A stretch of DNA of 64,000 nt from Lepidurus packardi. Its lineage: Eukaryota > Arthropoda > Branchiopoda > Notostraca > Triopsidae. The number at the start of each line of letters is the position of its first letter. Position 1 is the first letter of the stretch. The DNA is taken from NCBI GenBank assembly GCA_023053545.1, contig JAKZAN010000007.1, positions 620,001 through 684,000 on the forward strand. Reading direction: 5' to 3'. This document shows positions 61,881 through 64,000 of this stretch, piece after piece. Below the pieces are notes generated by a model. That model ran no database searches. It saw only the letters and a program-made list of their open reading frames with translations, and was not told the origin of the DNA. The position numbers and the translations under genes were made by a program.

Positions 61881-64000
61881 ACACCCTCGCTATGACCTTA
61901 GGTCACGCAAACTGAAACGCATGTGCACGCGTTCACGCGTTGCTCTCGCCTGTTCACAAAGCGGGAGAGCTCTAAAATGCGGGTGGACTGTAAGAAATGA
62001 TAGGGTAACTGGAGGGGACGCGAAACGAAATAAATAGCTCCATAGAAACGAGCTAGTCCTGACAGTATTTGCCCTATTTAGCCTTCTCGTTTCAATTTCG
62101 CAAAAAAGCTTCAAGTTACTATTACTAGTCAATTTCGTGTACCATGTGACAGGTGCCATGTAGGGTCCATGTGCAAATCAGATACACACGCTCTCTTTTT
62201 GGATGTTCGGGGTTTCTATCCAACTTCAAGTTTTTACATCTTATCCCCGAAATTGTATGTGGATGGAGGGTATATGGATTTGGGGGGGGGATACCCCAGC
62301 ATGTATTGAAAGATGAGAGAGCGCTTGCTCCTCGAACTAGGAGGAGGAAACTGTGAGGTAATGCGCACACTCTTAAGTCTCGAGCGATGAATTGTCCGCA
62401 GACTTCGCTTGCTGCGTTTGTGAGAGCCGGGCATGTTGCCGGTGCTTCTTTTGCTCTCTGTTTGCGACAATTGACATCTCCACTGTGCAGTATCCCGTGT
62501 TTCTTTTTTAATTAACTGCTTTTGATTGAGAACGTGTCTCATTGGCTGGCTACTGGGAACTTGCTCTGGCTTTTAACGTTAACCGGCATCTGTCGACCCT
62601 AATTCTATGTTTTGGATTGGCACATGAGCGCATAGAACTTTCAGTGCTGTATGTTGTGTCTGACCATGCAGCGGTTGGCGAGATACTTGGTAACGTTATT
62701 GTGATATTGTGACTTTCTAACCTGACTTTGTACAGGCATTCTCTTAGTGGGCGGGACTTTTTGTGTTGTTGAGTAACTCGAGTTACTTTCTGATACCTCT
62801 CTTGATATTGCCTCAATTACTCAAGTGTTTTCATTTAACTACGAGCCATCCGTCTGACGGTATTGTTAGGACCGGCTTAATTACAGTATCGATCAGCAAT
62901 CATCACATCCAAGCAATCCAAGGGATGCGGGAGTTGCAATTTTCTCTACTCCTAATGTGACGTACGGAGGACTCCTCACTGTCTCGCGCTGGTTTCCGTA
63001 TAACCTTTATTACGGCGACGTACGTTGTTTGGTAGCGCCCTAGGATCTTACCCTTCTGTGCTTTCATTAAGCACAACCGTCGTCCATCAAACTAGTCTTT
63101 CACCCTATATATCCCATCCTGAAACATTCATTAAACTTAGCACGGGGCCGTTTTGCCCCTTTATCATCGTCGCTCGACAAAAGACAATAGGACTTTTAAT
63201 TAAATCCTTTTTTCCCCGGTATTTTCCCATTGCGGGGTTGCTATGCATCAGATTTGTGGACAAACGGCACCCACGCAAGGACACACCGATGTGTTATCTT
63301 ATTTCTGCCGACTCTGACAACTCCATTGACATTTTATGGATGTTGGCAGTAGTTCTGCTAGGCGAACGGTGCCGGGCTGGAAGTTTGAAACGGCTGGGAG
63401 GAGTTTCTTCGGACACCCAGTGTGGTGGATCGATTCGCAAAATGTGTTCCTGTGCAGTACTTTCACTTGCTATTCCCCACAGTCATAATAACTCCAGTTT
63501 GTTTCAATTCCGTGCAAAGAGCCTTGTTGGAAACAACATGTAAATCACTTAAAACATAGTGAGTTCGAAAGATGCACTTATGCCTTGGCTGTTTCTTTGA
63601 ATACATAATTCCGTTTCCTAAAACCGTGGTTCCTAACCAACTAAACCTTTGAAAAGCTTTGTCTGAGTCTATCTGTTTGGATTCTGGTTATCCCTTAAAT
63701 ATTTAATTAATTAATTTTAGTTTACTTAGGTATTTGTAACTAGTAAAAAAAATTAAGATGGTGTAATGCGTTCGTCTCAAAGCAGAAGTGTAAAACTGAA
63801 AGAAAAAGAAGCTGGAAAGCGAACCCTAAAGTAAAAACATGGAGCCAGAAAAGTAAAAATCCAGAAAACGCATCGAGTAGGCAGTATATAGTGTTTTCCT
63901 GTACTGAAACCTTCTGATTCTAGTGAGCAATAAGGTCTAGTAGTGTTTGTTTAGAGGGTGCAAGACGAGGACGAGCCTAAAAATTTAATATCCTGCTTGT

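Larger units (their letters stand above)
59698..64000. other. Probable intronic or intergenic DNA to the window end
   Basis: No exon was recognised. It includes a short GATGCATTGCG-type duplication at 60533-60570. A possible tRNA-derived fragment lies at 61839-61880. The 172-codon frame at 63025-63543 has no splice or homology support. Confidence 0.4.

Noticed and set aside
1-64000. CRISPR arrays, operons, phage or other prokaryotic systems.
   Set aside because: Spliceosomal introns and metazoan gene families show this is eukaryotic nuclear DNA; no regularly spaced repeats were seen.

Overview
This window looks like nuclear DNA from an arthropod. The genes are split by spliceosomal introns, mostly 49-150 bp long with GT-AG borders. 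Two promoters carry good TATA boxes, and the gene families fit an invertebrate. Introns of about 50-80 bp, a diverged M13 gene and a Cys-rich fragment would suit a branchiopod crustacean such as Daphnia, but the species cannot be proved from the sequence. No prokaryotic, organellar or viral features were seen.

Layout. (1) 0.6-5.7 kb, + strand: a secreted, Thr-rich, almost cysteine-free 1,233-residue protein with a TATA promoter and one intron. (2) 5.7-14.4 kb: no gene seen; one separated direct repeat. (3) 14.4-24.3 kb, + strand: a 15-exon neprilysin-like (M13) type II membrane protein of 817 residues that has lost every zinc ligand and the catalytic glutamate. Its first intron is 5.3 kb. (4) 25.9-33.7 kb, a compact gene cluster: a C19orf12-like protein on the minus strand; a Cys-rich fragment on the plus strand; a TMEM222 orthologue; an 884-residue secreted acidic repeat protein with a furin-type site; and a CBR1-like short-chain dehydrogenase/reductase. 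(5) 33.7-64 kb: gene-poor DNA with three separate start-codon exons (46.7, 54.0 and 59.6 kb), each ending in a phase-0 splice donor. The first encodes a motif typical of MIG-10/RIAM/lamellipodin (MRL) proteins. The simplest reading is the 5' part of one large MRL-family gene with alternative promoters whose body lies beyond 64 kb, but only the first exon is recognised by homology. A 353-bp MITE-like element with 58-bp inverted repeats sits at 55.5 kb.

The genes do not form an obvious pathway; this is ordinary arthropod gene neighbourhood. The points most worth a second look are the dead M13 protein, the two large low-complexity secreted proteins with internal repeats, and the possible alternative first exons. 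Exon joins were worked out by hand from reading frame, splice sites and remembered family motifs. No alignment, database search or transcript data was available.
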